A stretch of 64,000 nucleotides of DNA from Clostridium zeae (GCF_017312485.1 NZ_BMBA01000002.1:1044635-1108634); one strand, 5' to 3'. Numbered from the stretch's first letter, positions 1 through 8,389 are shown. Program-made: numbers and translations. The notes: generated by a model from the sequence alone, not told the origin.

Positions 1-95
1 GAGTTAAGTTCTACTCTATCCGCTCCTCCTCTTTCAGCTTCTATCGCATCATCAACCGAACCACAACATACTTCTATTAACATTTTGTTTTCCAT
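1..95 (-). CDS. cutC: CutC-family protein, N-terminal part (runs off the left edge)
   Basis: Only the first 31 codons lie in the window. On the minus strand the translation begins MENKMLIEVCCGS, continues with a VDDAIEAE stretch and then GADRVELN. This is the characteristic first beta-strand and helix of CutC (copper homeostasis protein, TIM-barrel fold, PF03932). A GAGGAG ribosome binding site lies just upstream of the ATG at 95; an inner ATG at 83 is further from it and less likely. The molecular role of CutC in bacteria is debated, with links to copper tolerance. The family call rests on the conserved N-terminus only, because the rest of the gene is outside the window. Confidence 0.72.
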   Translation of the reverse strand, partial: MENKMLIEVCCGSVDDAIEAERGGADRVELN

Positions 96-192
96 AACTC
101 TCCTCAAACTCCCTTTATTAATTTTTATATTTACAATGCATCATTTATCTCAAAATCAATTACTTTTTCAAGCCTTTCATATAGCTAAAGTA

Positions 193-380
193 AAAAAATT
201 CGCTAAAGCGACCTTCTTTAGTGAATTTTTTGCGCATCTGCCTTTCCGAGTGAATACGAGGAAAACTTGGCAGGCGACATATTCTTCTTTTTTATTCTTT
301 AAATTATAGAATATTTTAAGCCGTTACTCATATTTATCCACAGATATACTTGAGTTATAAATTGCTAAAGAATAAAAAAC
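193..380. repeat. Structured dispersed repeat, copy 1
   Basis: This element shares an almost identical core with 8172-8361 and part of its end with about 22357-22401. It opens with a hairpin (arms 193-208 and 216-231, loop containing GCGA). Next comes the conserved core GCGCATCTGCCTTTCCGA, which pairs partly with GGAAAA and TGGCA further on. It closes with a 14-bp inverted repeat (TTTTTTATTCTTTA near 289, TAAAGAATAAAAAA near 366). Between these arms is TTATCCACA, identical to a DnaA-box consensus. The opening stem differs in sequence from copy 2 but stays paired, which suggests RNA-level selection. The family is not recognised. The gap from 96 to 452 holds nothing else except the telA terminator. 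Confidence 0.7.
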
Positions 381-405
381 TGGTATCATCGCAATGATAC
401 CAGTT
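378..405 (-). terminator. Intrinsic terminator after telA
   Basis: A perfect 12-bp stem (AACTGGTATCAT with ATGATACCAGTT, loop CGCA) lies 48 bp past the telA stop. On the minus strand it is followed by a T-rich tract (TTTTTTATTC). That tract is also the end of repeat copy 1. Confidence 0.85.
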
Positions 406-452
406 AAGACTAAAAAAATCAAATTCTAATATTTAACTCTATTTATGATGTA

Positions 453-1598
453 TTAATTTCTAAGACTAAGAAGTTTGTTCTTTAACTGTTCTTCAATACT
501 TTGAAGTTCTACTTCCGCTTCCTTACGTTTTTGACGCCCATCTGTTTGTATACGAAGCACTTCATCTAGAGTTGAAATTAACGATTCATTCGTAGCACGA
601 AGTGTTTCGATATCTACAATGCCTCTTTCTGATTCTTTAGCTGTCTCAATAGTTGACATCTTAAGAGTCTCTGCATTCTTTCTCAATAATTCATTAGTCA
701 TATTAGTGACTTCATTTTGTACTCTAGCCGCATTAGTAGAATGTGCAACCCCTAGAGCTAAAACAATTTGGCTTTTCCAAAGTGGTATTGTATTCACTAT
801 TGTAGACTGTATCTTCTCTGACATTAAAGAATCATTATTTTGAACTAGACGAATTTGTGGAGCCATCTGAAGTGATATCATTCTAGTTAATTCCAGATCA
901 TGAATCTTCTTTTCAAAGCGATTACAAAGAGATACAAAATCATTAGTTGCTTGAGCATCTTCCGGAAGTCCTGACTTTGTTGCTCTATCTACTAGCAAAG
1001 GTAGTTCTTCCTTTTCCAACTTCTCAAGTTTCTTTTTCCCTGCAAATATATACATTGAAAGCTCTTTAAAGTATACCTTATTTATCTCATACATTTTATC
1101 GAGCATAGCAATATCTTTTAACAGTTGAATTTGGTGACTTTCAAGTTGATTACAAATCTTATTTATGTTTCCTTCTACTTTTTCATATTTTGCTCTTACA
1201 CGAGTTATTTTCTCTGAAGTTTTCTTGAAAAAGCCTAAGAATCCCTTTTTATCCTCGTCTGCTTCAAAGCTCTTTAGTTCACCTACTACGCTAGTGAGCA
1301 TTTCGCCTATCTCTCCTAGTTCCTTCATCTTGATATTATTTAAGGCTGTTCCAGAAAAATCTGCAATTTTCTTTTGAGCTCCCACTCCATATTGAAGTAT
1401 AGAGTTAGAATTTGTTATATCTATCTTATCTACAAAGTCATTGACCATTTTCTTTTCTTCATCTGTAAGATAGCTTTCATCAAGCAAATCTGCATTCTTT
1501 TTTTCTTCTTGAACCTTAGGTGTAGTGATATTCTCTTCAAAAGGGTCAAAAGTTAGACTTGGCGTAATATTAATATTTTCTTTAAGTTCATCGTTCAC
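453..1598 (-). CDS. telA: TelA/KlaA-family (toxic anion resistance) protein
   Basis: The 381-residue product matches the TelA/KlaA/YaaN family (PF05816) over its length. It has no signal peptide or membrane segment. It is rich in charged helices with probable coiled-coil, and carries the family-typical stretch LQMAPQIRLVQNNDSLM near residue 245 followed by VNTIPLWKSQIVLAL. The family was named for tellurite resistance, and homologues are linked to tolerance of toxic anions, cell-envelope stress and some antimicrobials; the biochemical activity is unknown. It lies 28 bp downstream of the xpaC-like gene on the same strand, the same pairing as xpaC-yaaN of Bacillus subtilis, so the two are almost certainly one operon. 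The ribosome binding site is an AGGAGG-like run just before the ATG at 1598. Confidence 0.9.
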   Translation of the reverse strand: MNDELKENINITPSLTFDPFEENITTPKVQEEKKNADLLDESYLTDEEKKMVNDFVDKIDITNSNSILQYGVGAQKKIADFSGTALNNIKMKELGEIGEMLTSVVGELKSFEADEDKKGFLGFFKKTSEKITRVRAKYEKVEGNINKICNQLESHQIQLLKDIAMLDKMYEINKVYFKELSMYIFAGKKKLEKLEKEELPLLVDRATKSGLPEDAQATNDFVSLCNRFEKKIHDLELTRMISLQMAPQIRLVQNNDSLMSEKIQSTIVNTIPLWKSQIVLALGVAHSTNAARVQNEVTNMTNELLRKNAETLKMSTIETAKESERGIVDIETLRATNESLISTLDEVLRIQTDGRQKRKEAEVELQSIEEQLKNKLLSLRN

Positions 1599-1626
1599 TC
1601 TCAGTTCCTCCTATTAATTCAATATA

Positions 1627-2838
1627 CTATTTCTTAAAATCATTTTTTGTTAATCCCTCTTGTGTAAAAAGTGTTTGTAGCACAGATATATCGGTAGAAA
1701 TATCTAAAGCAACATCTTCAAACAAATCATCCAGAAGCTTCTCAAAAGCATCGTTAACAGTATCTATTGTATTTTCGATCTCCACTTTAGATTTTTTTAT
1801 ATTTTCTCCTTGAACAACCTGGTCATTTAACTCTTTATAAGTGCTGACCAATTTAAGCGTAATCGGCAAATAGTGTCTTATAAACTTACTAACTGCTGAC
1901 AACTTTTTAGGATTATTCTCTACAAAGCTAAGTATCTGTCTCACAATATTCTGAAGCCTATCTAGTTTTGCAGAAATTTTCTCTACATATATAGAATCAT
2001 TGAGCTTCTTTATCTGTTCAATATAATTATTTCCAACTTCAAGTGTACTCTTTAATTGGTTATCGTTCGGTTCACTTGTTTTTTCTTCTTCTTGTTCATT
2101 CTTATCAATTCTAAGTTCTTCTTCCTTACGCTTCTTGTAAGCCTCCTGCGCATCTAGATAATTATCATAAACTTCATTACTTATCATAAGCAATGTATTA
2201 TTATCATCAATATGGCCTTGAGTAAACATACCAAGTTCAATCATTTTTCTTAAGTCTTTAACAACAAACTTTTCTTTCTTATCAATAACTTTAGCTAATT
2301 TTTCAATATTACAATAGCTGCTATTACCAAGACAACTTATATATTTTCTAAAACGTCTCACTCTTTTCCTTAAGCTTATACCCTTAAATGTCATTCCCAT
2401 ACTTATAATAAAAAACGATGATAACAAGCCAAGTCCAACAAGATTTGCTATTAAGAACTTACCTAAAACCGAAATAAATGCTGCATATACTACTGTTTGA
2501 ATACCAAACAATACACTTCCTGTAATACCCAAAGACATGTAAACTACGCCAGATACACGTCCTACTGGTTTCTTATTTATATATATTTGCATTGCTTTTT
2601 GCTCTTTAGTAACAACATCAGTAACATTTCTATATTGGCTTTTTACCTTATACTTCATTTTATCATTAAATTCTTGTGATTTATTCTTCATGGTTTCTTT
2701 CACTTCATTTATGGTGTCTTCTGCTTTATTGTTAATATCTTGTTTCAGATTATTAATATCTATATCTATGGAATCCAATGCATTTTTAACTGTATCTTTA
2801 ATTTGACGTTCTAAATCTGAGAAATCAAGTTTACTCAT
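1627..2838 (-). CDS. xpaC: XpaC-like membrane protein (5-bromo-4-chloroindolyl phosphate hydrolysis family)
   Basis: This 403-residue protein has an N-terminal charged, coiled-coil-like region (about 1-85). Two hydrophobic segments follow around residues 95-155 (GVVYMSLGITGSVLFGIQ and GLGLLSSFFIISMGMTF). A long helical C-terminal half has acidic-basic linkers. The layout and the link to telA fit the XpaC family (PF10112). The family name comes from a phosphatase-like phenotype and no enzyme activity should be assumed. It is first in a two-gene operon with telA. A GGAGG site precedes the ATG by about 7 bases. An envelope-stress or toxic-ion role shared with TelA is inferred from synteny only. 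Confidence 0.8.
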   Translation of the reverse strand: MSKLDFSDLERQIKDTVKNALDSIDIDINNLKQDINNKAEDTINEVKETMKNKSQEFNDKMKYKVKSQYRNVTDVVTKEQKAMQIYINKKPVGRVSGVVYMSLGITGSVLFGIQTVVYAAFISVLGKFLIANLVGLGLLSSFFIISMGMTFKGISLRKRVRRFRKYISCLGNSSYCNIEKLAKVIDKKEKFVVKDLRKMIELGMFTQGHIDDNNTLLMISNEVYDNYLDAQEAYKKRKEEELRIDKNEQEEEKTSEPNDNQLKSTLEVGNNYIEQIKKLNDSIYVEKISAKLDRLQNIVRQILSFVENNPKKLSAVSKFIRHYLPITLKLVSTYKELNDQVVQGENIKKSKVEIENTIDTVNDAFEKLLDDLFEDVALDISTDISVLQTLFTQEGLTKNDFKK

Positions 2839-3217
2839 ACTTATGCCTCCATTTTACTTACTTCTAGCCTATAAAATCAATTAAAAACTAATAATATTGT
2901 TGCTTTATTATATATCAATATTGCATAAATTACAATTTACAACATCTATATTATTTACCAATTTCATTATTATAATTTTAATTTATTGCTATTGTAATTT
3001 TTATAGATTTTCTCTATTTAACAATATTAAGTTTAAGATGAAGCTATCCATTAATTTTAAAAACTACCAAGATAATAATCTTTAATTTATAGTAATAGAT
3101 TATGCCAATAACTTAATGATTGTTTCATTACTCTAGCAATAAAGCAAAACAATTACAATATCATATATTTATGTTTAAAACTAATTATAATATTTTTTAT
3201 AAATTTTAAAAAAACCC
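2839..3217. other. AT-rich intergenic region, no gene seen
   Basis: This region between the divergent xpaC and MBL-fold genes is very AT-rich and holds no convincing ORF, RNA gene or strong hairpin. The open stretch near 2897-3085 has no ribosome binding site and a composition typical of random AT-rich DNA. The promoter of xpaC must lie at its left end, but I see no clear -35/-10 pair. Confidence 0.5.
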
Positions 3218-3246
3218 TTCACAAAACTAATGTAATTAGTTATTAT
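3218..3246 (+). promoter_or_regulatory. Promoter with operator in the spacer, upstream of MBL-tetR operon
   Basis: TTCACA (3218-3223) and TATTAT (3241-3246) are 17 bp apart. The spacer contains the perfect dyad AACTAATgtaATTAGTT (3225-3241), and a related half site AATTAGTT recurs at 3255-3262. A repressor bound here would block RNA polymerase directly. The natural candidate is the TetR protein coded by the second gene of the operon (4007-4582). The pattern is seen directly; the binding protein is inferred. Confidence 0.6.
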
Positions 3247-3276
3247 ATTAATATAATTAGTTTAGAGGTGATTTAT

Positions 3277-3987
3277 ATGAAACTAACTCAGATAGGTATG
3301 ATTTATCAATTGACTTTCTTTCCACGTGCTTTTCCTGTAAATGTATATATTATAGAAGAAAAAGATAGCCTTACCTTGATAGATACTGGTATTCCAATTA
3401 GCTTAAAGGGTATATTAAAAACTGCAGATAAAATAGGTAAGCCTCTTGATCGAATAGTTTTAACTCACGCTCATAGTGATCATATAGGTTCTTTAGAACA
3501 TCTTAAGAAAGCTTTACCTAATGCTAAAGTATATATTTCTAAAAGAGAAAATCCAATTTTGTTAGGAGATTTGTCACTTAATCCTAATGAACCTCAAGTA
3601 CCTATTAAAGGTGGGGTCCCTAAAAAAAGTATTATGAGCGCAGATGTATTACTTGAAGAGGGAGATTCTATAGAATCATTAACCTCAATTTATGTTCCTG
3701 GTCATACTCCTGGAATGATGGCTTTTTTAGATAGGAGAAGCAATTCACTTATTGTAGGTGATGCCTTTCAACTTAGAGGTGGTATAGCAGTAGCTGGCAA
3801 GCTAGTACCTACATTTCCTTTTCCTAGCCTAGCCACATGGGATAAAGAGCTTGCTATACTAAGTGCAGAGAAGCTACTACAGTATGAACCGACTTTATTA
3901 GCCACTGGACATGGATCAATGCTTAAAAATCCTATAGATCCTATGAAAAAAGCCATATCAGATGCTAAAATAGCTTTATACAAATAA
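3277..3987 (+). CDS. MBL-fold metallo-hydrolase
   Basis: This soluble protein of 236 residues has the metallo-beta-lactamase fold. The zinc motif HAHSDH lies near residue 65. Later metal ligands are GHTPG (near 145), GDAF (near 165) and a C-terminal GHGS (near 212). The motif order is that of the glyoxalase II/quorum-quenching type of hydrolase; the substrate cannot be read from sequence. The ATG at 3277 is chosen because GAGGTG (3265-3270) is then 6 bases upstream; the in-frame GTG at 3268 overlaps that ribosome binding site and is unlikely to be the start. It is followed after 19 bp by a TetR gene, and the shared promoter carries a dyad operator, so expression is probably controlled by that regulator and its ligand. 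Confidence 0.88.
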   Translation: MKLTQIGMIYQLTFFPRAFPVNVYIIEEKDSLTLIDTGIPISLKGILKTADKIGKPLDRIVLTHAHSDHIGSLEHLKKALPNAKVYISKRENPILLGDLSLNPNEPQVPIKGGVPKKSIMSADVLLEEGDSIESLTSIYVPGHTPGMMAFLDRRSNSLIVGDAFQLRGGIAVAGKLVPTFPFPSLATWDKELAILSAEKLLQYEPTLLATGHGSMLKNPIDPMKKAISDAKIALYK

Positions 3988-4006
3988 TGTTGAAGGAGTA
4001 TAAAAA

Positions 4007-4582
4007 ATGTCACCTAGGGTAAATCTTGATTTAATTACTATTCTAAAAACAGCTGCTGATATAGCCAATACTGAAGGAATTGATGCAGTAACGATGATCG
4101 AGTTATCAAAAAGATTAAATGTGAAGTCACCTTCTCTATATAATCATATTAGTGGAATGAGTGAACTTAAAGTTAATTTAGCCATATATGGTATGGAACA
4201 GTTATACGAATTACTGGCTAGAGCTACTATTGGCAAATCAAAAGACGATGCTATCCGTAGTTTATCAGCAGCTTATGTTTCTTTTGTAAGACAAAATCCT
4301 GGCCTATATAATGCAATAATCTTTGCTCCTGATACTGATAGTGATAAGTTTAAAATTGCAGCAGATAAGATTGTAGACTTACTGTTATTAGTCCTAAATT
4401 CATATAATTTAGAAAGAGATGATCAAATTCATATAGTGAGGGGTCTAAGAAGTATGCTTCATGGCTTTGCTTCATTGGAACAAACCAGTGGCTTTGCAAT
4501 GCCATTTAATGTAGATGATAGTCTAGCTATAATGGTTGATATATTTATTACAGGCATACACTCTATCAAAAATAGAAAATAA
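4007..4582 (+). CDS. TetR/AcrR-family regulator with WHG-type C-terminal domain
   Basis: The product has 191 residues. The N-terminal helix-turn-helix spans about residues 8-55 (AADIANTEGIDAVTMIELSK, then LNVKSPSLYNHI). The C-terminal part contains YVSFVRQNPGLYNAIIFAPD and a late GLRSMLHGFASLEQ helix, typical of TetR proteins with a WHG (TetR_C) ligand-binding domain. It is co-transcribed with the MBL-fold gene (gap 19 bp, GAAGGAGT ribosome binding site). The probable operator is the dyad at 3225-3241, so it likely represses its own operon. The inducer is unknown. Confidence 0.88.
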   Translation: MSPRVNLDLITILKTAADIANTEGIDAVTMIELSKRLNVKSPSLYNHISGMSELKVNLAIYGMEQLYELLARATIGKSKDDAIRSLSAAYVSFVRQNPGLYNAIIFAPDTDSDKFKIAADKIVDLLLLVLNSYNLERDDQIHIVRGLRSMLHGFASLEQTSGFAMPFNVDDSLAIMVDIFITGIHSIKNRK

Positions 4583-4661
4583 CTTAATAAGGTTTTTGTG
4601 TTTAAATAAGTTCATTAATACATCTGTTCCAACGGATTAATTAGTGTTTTTTGCAAACCAT

Positions 4662-4698
4662 AATTAGCATTGCATGCTATGTTTGTGCAATGCTAATT
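4662..4698. terminator. Bidirectional terminator-like hairpin between convergent genes
   Basis: A perfect 13-bp inverted repeat (AATTAGCATTGCA and TGCAATGCTAATT) sits between the ends of the TetR gene and the convergent GNAT gene. The T-runs on either side are weak, so termination is likely but not certain. Confidence 0.6.
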
Positions 4699-4726
4699 GT
4701 ATTAATTTATGTACTGTAATTGTCTT

Positions 4727-5260
4727 TTACATCATCAAGCTCATCATAAGTGTATTGTAATAAACACCATTTATATAGTTATCAGCTTTCAGTACGCCTT
4801 CTACTTCAAATCCAAATTTTTTATACAACTCTATTGCCTTTATATTATCTTCTCTAGTTACAAGGGATATCTTTTTAGTAATTTTATTTGCTTTTGCCCA
4901 CTGAATAAGATAATCTATCATTTTATTACCTATTCCTAAACCACAAAAACTATTAGCTACAACTATTCCTAAAACTCCTACATGCTTAGTTCTTGCTTTT
5001 TGGTTAGAGTTAATTGATGCTATACCTACAATTTTATCCTTACTGATAGCTAAAAATATAATAGAGTTCTCTTCTTTATGAACCCCTTCAAGATAATTCT
5101 CGTAGTCTTTCAAATCTCTTATAAATTCATTTTTCCCAAATGAAAGAAAATCTGTTTCTCCTCCTACAACATTATAAAAATCTATAATAGATTTTGCATC
5201 TTCTTTCTTAGCCTCTCTTATAGCAACTTCTTTTCCATCTATTAAATATAGTTTTATCAT
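4727..5260 (-). CDS. GNAT-family N-acetyltransferase
   Basis: This 177-residue acetyltransferase has a typical GNAT layout. It has an N-terminal strand-helix (VAIREAKKEDAKSIIDFYN) and a central acetyl-CoA binding segment, VGVLGIVVANSFCGLGIGNK, with the Q/RxxGxG/A-like loop near residue 110. The end is AIELYKKFGFEVEGVLK near 145. It resembles the RimI/PhnO-like general GNAT group; the substrate is unknown. The ATG at 5260 is preferred because AAGGAGT lies 6 bases upstream; a longer reading frame to 5290 has no ribosome binding site. It is transcribed alone, convergent with the TetR gene. Confidence 0.86.
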   Translation of the reverse strand: MIKLYLIDGKEVAIREAKKEDAKSIIDFYNVVGGETDFLSFGKNEFIRDLKDYENYLEGVHKEENSIIFLAISKDKIVGIASINSNQKARTKHVGVLGIVVANSFCGLGIGNKMIDYLIQWAKANKITKKISLVTREDNIKAIELYKKFGFEVEGVLKADNYINGVYYNTLMMSLMM

Positions 5261-5465
5261 ACTTATACTCCTTGTAATTAGTTGTGCCAATTATGTAATT
5301 GAATGTAACTATATTAAATCTTTATTTACATTAACTTTAAACACATAAATAATTATATCTTAATGCTTTAAATAATTAAATCCAAAGGTGATTTTAAATT
5401 TTAATTCACCTCTATTTTTTCATTACATACTATATAACGTTATATGATTATAGAGGAGGAGTAAT

Positions 5466-6134
5466 TTGATATATTTTTATCCTAGTGATGATGAATGGTC
5501 TGAATACTTAAATGAAAATAATTTTAATTATACTGGTTACTGGCCTACTGAATGTACAAGAGCTAGTTCAGCAAATGAAACAATCATTGATAGGTGGAAT
5601 ACAATCCCTATACCTCCACCCCCAGAATTAACACCAGTATATATTACCGCAAAAACTACAGCTCTATTGATACTAGATATGGAAACCACAATATGTAAAG
5701 ACCCAAGATGCATAAGTTCAATCTCTAAGATTGATACTTTATTAACTAGAGCTCGTAGAAGTAGAATGCTAGTTGTTTATAGCCTTACCCCTACAGGTAA
5801 CTTACTGAATATTGCTAACCAAATAATTCCTTTACCAGGTGACCCTATTGTACAATCTAGCGTAGATAAGTTTTATAAAACTACTTTAGAGAGAATGTTA
5901 CACGAAGAAGGCATAAAAACTGTCATTGTTACAGGCTATGCAGCAAATGGTGCCGTACTTCATACAGCCACTAGTGCCGCTTTCAGAGGATATAATGTTA
6001 TTGTTCCAGTTGACTGTACGTCAGCCAACAATCCTTACGCAGAACAATACACCGCTTGGCACATGCTTAATAGTCCTGGTACTAGGAATAAAGCCATACT
6101 AACGAAAGTAGATTTAATGAACTTTTTACCATAA
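5466..6134 (+). CDS. Isochorismatase-like hydrolase lacking the catalytic cysteine
   Basis: The 222-residue product carries the isochorismatase/cysteine hydrolase fold. The catalytic Asp is in LLILDMETTIC (near residue 75), the Lys in VDKFYKTTLE (near 135) and the nucleophile loop is VTGYAANGAVLHTATSAAF. Nicotinamidases and N-carbamoyl hydrolases have Cys where this loop has Ala (NGAV). True isochorismatases such as PhzD and EntB also lack that Cys, so a nicotinamidase role is unlikely. An isochorismatase-type vinyl-ether hydrolase or an inactive paralogue is possible. The start is TTG, supported by a strong GAGGAGGAG site 5-8 bases upstream. A terminator follows at 6215-6254. No pathway genes are adjacent. 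Confidence 0.8.
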   Translation: MIYFYPSDDEWSEYLNENNFNYTGYWPTECTRASSANETIIDRWNTIPIPPPPELTPVYITAKTTALLILDMETTICKDPRCISSISKIDTLLTRARRSRMLVVYSLTPTGNLLNIANQIIPLPGDPIVQSSVDKFYKTTLERMLHEEGIKTVIVTGYAANGAVLHTATSAAFRGYNVIVPVDCTSANNPYAEQYTAWHMLNSPGTRNKAILTKVDLMNFLP

Positions 6135-6214
6135 AATCTATAATCAAATTTATTGATGTAAGCCACTTAATACTCATGTATACAGCAAGGTTATTCTTTA
6201 TGAAAACAGCAAAA

Positions 6215-6254
6215 AACGTGCTATATTAGTTATTCAGTTTATATATAGCACGTT
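6215..6254. terminator. Intrinsic terminator after isochorismatase-like gene
   Basis: A 12-bp stem (AACGTGCTATAT with ATATAGCACGTT) lies 80 bp past the stop codon. A-rich sequence precedes it and a short T-rich stretch follows, so it could act on both strands. Confidence 0.7.
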
Positions 6255-6275
6255 CATTTAGTTAATCATTATAAA

Positions 6276-6389
6276 CTACTTGTTCAATCCGCAAATGGTC
6301 TCCTCTTCATCTTCTAAGCGGTACGAATAAGTAGCTACAACTATATCATCTTTTCTCTTTAAATAATTTATCTTTATTTTTCCTTTATA
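6276..6389 (-). pseudogene. Possible gene remnant (start-less open stretch)
   Basis: The minus strand stays open for 37 codons. It reads KIKINYLKRKDDIVVATYSY, then RLEDEEETICGLNK and stop, with a protein-like charged composition that random AT-rich DNA rarely gives. There is no ATG, GTG or TTG with a ribosome binding site. It looks like the C-terminal remnant of a decayed gene, but I do not recognise the family and chance is possible. Confidence 0.25.
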
Positions 6390-6432
6390 TTAGATTAAAA
6401 TTATAATTATTATTAAAATTAAATAATAACGA

Positions 6433-6468
6433 AGAAAAGGATTCACTATAGACATACTACCCTTTTCT
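6433..6468 (+). promoter_or_regulatory. Leader hairpin before glnS
   Basis: AGAAAAGG (6433-6440) pairs perfectly with CCTTTTCT (6461-6468) around a 20-base loop, 31 bp before the glnS start. No T-box core motif is present here, unlike gltX. The hairpin could affect mRNA stability or attenuation, but no known riboswitch is recognisable. Confidence 0.3.
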
Positions 6469-6499
6469 AAATCAATACGCTTATAGGAGATGTGAAACT

Positions 6500-8161
6500 A
6501 TGTCAAATGAAATTAATTCTTCTAATTTTATAAGAAATATAATAGTAGAAGATCTAGATAGTGGTAAACACGACGAGATAATAACTCGTTTCCCACCAGA
6601 ACCAAACGGTTACCTACATATAGGCCATGCTAAGTCAATACTTTTAAACTTTGGACTTGCAAGTGAATTCAAAGGAAAAACTCACTTAAGATTTGACGAT
6701 ACAAACCCAGTTAAAGAAGATACTGAGTATGTTGAATCAATAAAAGAAGATGTTAAATGGCTCGGTGGTAACTGGGATGCGCTTTACTTTGCATCTGATT
6801 ACTTTGATGAAATGTACAACAGAGCTATACTTTTAATAAAAAAAGGAAAAGCTTATGTTTGTGATTTAACAGCTGAACAAGCTAGAGAATACAGAGGATC
6901 TTTAACTGAACCAGGTAAAGAAAGTCCTTATAGAAATAGATCTGTTGAAGAGAACTTAGATTTATTTGAAAGAATGAAAAATGGTGAATTTGCTGATGGT
7001 GAAAAGGTTCTTAGAGCCAAAATAGACATGTGTTCACCTAATATAAATATGAGAGATCCTATTATATACAGAATATCTCATTCTACTCACCACAATACTG
7101 GTGATAAGTGGTGCATCTATCCTATGTATGACTTTGCTCATCCATTAGAAGATGCTATTGAGCATGTGACTCATTCTATCTGTACTTTAGAGTTTGAAGA
7201 TCATAGACCACTTTATGATTGGGTTGTAAGCGAATGTGAAATGGACTGTGCTCCAAGACAAATAGAGTTTGCAAGACTAAACATGACTAACACAGTTATG
7301 AGTAAGAGAAAGCTTAAGCAATTAGTTGATGAAAAAGTTGTTGATGGCTGGGACGATCCTAGAATGCCAACTATCTCAGGACTAAGAAGAAAAGGCTGTA
7401 CTCCTGAAGCCTTAAGAAACTTCTGTACTGCTATTGGAGTATCTAAAGCTAATTCTTTAGTTGAATCTCAAATATTAGATTACTTTATAAGAGAAGATTT
7501 ACAGCTAAAAGCTCCACTTGCAATGGCAGTTCTAAATCCACTTAAGCTTGTAATCACTAACTACCCTGAAGATCAAACAGAAATGCTTGAAATAGAAAAC
7601 AATGCTAAGGATGAATCACAAGGTACTAGACTTGTTCCATTCTCTAGGGAATTATATATTGAAAAAGAAGACTTTATGGAAAACCCACCAAAGAAGTATT
7701 TTAGATTATTTCCAGGAAATGAAGTTAGACTAAAAGGTGCATACTTTGTTAAATGTAATGAAATAATCAAGGATGAAAATGGTGAAGTAATCGAAATTCA
7801 CTGTACTTACGATGTTGAAACTAAGAGTGGTTCTGGCTTTACTGGAAGAAAAGTTAAAGGAACTATCCATTGGGTAGATGCAAAAACTTGTATTCCTGCA
7901 GAATTCAGATTATATGAACCTCTAATATTAGATGATGAAGAAGAAAATGAAGGAAAGCACTTCCTTGAACAAATAAATCCGAGCTCTATGGAAATATTAC
8001 AAGGCTTTATCGAACCAACTGCTTTTGAAGCTGCTAAACCTCAAGATAAATTCCAAATGGTTAGAAATGGTTTCTTTAATGTTGATTCTAAATATTCTAC
8101 TTCTGATAAATTAGTATTTAACAGAATAGTGTCTTTAAAATCATCCTTTAAATTAAGTTAA
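6500..8161 (+). CDS. glnS: Glutaminyl-tRNA synthetase
   Basis: GlnRS charges tRNA-Gln with glutamine in the cytoplasm. The 553-residue protein has the class I signature HIGH in [15 protein letters not shown] (near residue 40). It has the GlnRS-typical [10 protein letters not shown] and the KMSKS equivalent [11 protein letters not shown] (near 270). A GlnRS-type anticodon-binding C-terminal beta-barrel follows, with [13 protein letters not shown] near 455. These features separate it from GluRS. A GGAGATG site precedes the ATG. It is monocistronic and ends in a terminator that doubles as the first hairpin of repeat copy 2. Having GlnRS means this organism can make Gln-tRNA directly, without depending only on transamidation. 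Confidence 0.97.
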   Translation: MSNEINSSNFIRNIIVEDLDSGKHDEIITRFPPEPNGYLHIGHAKSILLNFGLASEFKGKTHLRFDDTNPVKEDTEYVESIKEDVKWLGGNWDALYFASDYFDEMYNRAILLIKKGKAYVCDLTAEQAREYRGSLTEPGKESPYRNRSVEENLDLFERMKNGEFADGEKVLRAKIDMCSPNINMRDPIIYRISHSTHHNTGDKWCIYPMYDFAHPLEDAIEHVTHSICTLEFEDHRPLYDWVVSECEMDCAPRQIEFARLNMTNTVMSKRKLKQLVDEKVVDGWDDPRMPTISGLRRKGCTPEALRNFCTAIGVSKANSLVESQILDYFIREDLQLKAPLAMAVLNPLKLVITNYPEDQTEMLEIENNAKDESQGTRLVPFSRELYIEKEDFMENPPKKYFRLFPGNEVRLKGAYFVKCNEIIKDENGEVIEIHCTYDVETKSGSGFTGRKVKGTIHWVDAKTCIPAEFRLYEPLILDDEEENEGKHFLEQINPSSMEILQGFIEPTAFEAAKPQDKFQMVRNGFFNVDSKYSTSDKLVFNRIVSLKSSFKLS

Positions 8162-8171
8162 TATTTCAAAT

Positions 8172-8212
8172 AAAAAATCTCATTGAAGCGATCTTTTTCA
8201 GTGAGATTTTTT
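8172..8212 (+). terminator. Intrinsic terminator of glnS (first hairpin of repeat copy 2)
   Basis: Arms 8172-8187 and 8197-8212 pair (AATCTCATTGAA with TTCAGTGAGATT) with flanking A and T runs. It lies 11 bp past the glnS stop. Confidence 0.8.
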
Positions 8213-8361
8213 GCGCATCTGCCTTTCCGAATGAATATGAGGAAAATATGGCAGGCGACAAATTCTTATTTTTTATTCTTTAAGTCACATTTTGTTTTAA
8301 GTTACTACTCATCTTCATCCACAGATATAATTAAGTTATAAATTCCTAAATAATAAAAAAT
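8172..8361. repeat. Structured dispersed repeat, copy 2
   Basis: This is the second full copy of the element at 193-380. The core GCGCATCTGCCTTTCCGA is identical, and the following segment up to the GGCAGGCGACA motif differs at only a few bases. The closing inverted repeat is kept. The DnaA-box-like word is CATCCACA here, one change from copy 1. Both copies end directly against a leftward terminator (telA in copy 1, gltX here). Confidence 0.7.
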
Positions 8362-8389
8362 CGCTAAGGATACTAATCCTTAGCGATTT
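8358..8389 (-). terminator. Intrinsic terminator of gltX
   Basis: A perfect 14-bp stem (AAATCGCTAAGGAT with ATCCTTAGCGATTT) sits 4 bp past the gltX stop and is followed on the minus strand by TTTTTTATTA. Confidence 0.85.

Noticed and set aside
85-309. Small plus-strand ORF of 74 codons
   Set aside because: It overlaps the cutC start on the other strand and repeat copy 1, has no ribosome binding site and resembles no protein.
310-365. Replication origin suggested by the word TTATCCACA
   Set aside because: It is a single DnaA-box match within a dispersed repeat, with no box cluster and no dnaA or dnaN nearby.
2897-3085. Small plus-strand ORF of 62 codons
   Set aside because: Its Ile/Leu/Tyr/Asn-rich composition follows from AT-rich DNA, and there is no ribosome binding site.
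6135-6499. T-box leader of glnS
   Set aside because: The GGTGG...CGCGG core and the paired terminator are missing; only a small hairpin is present.
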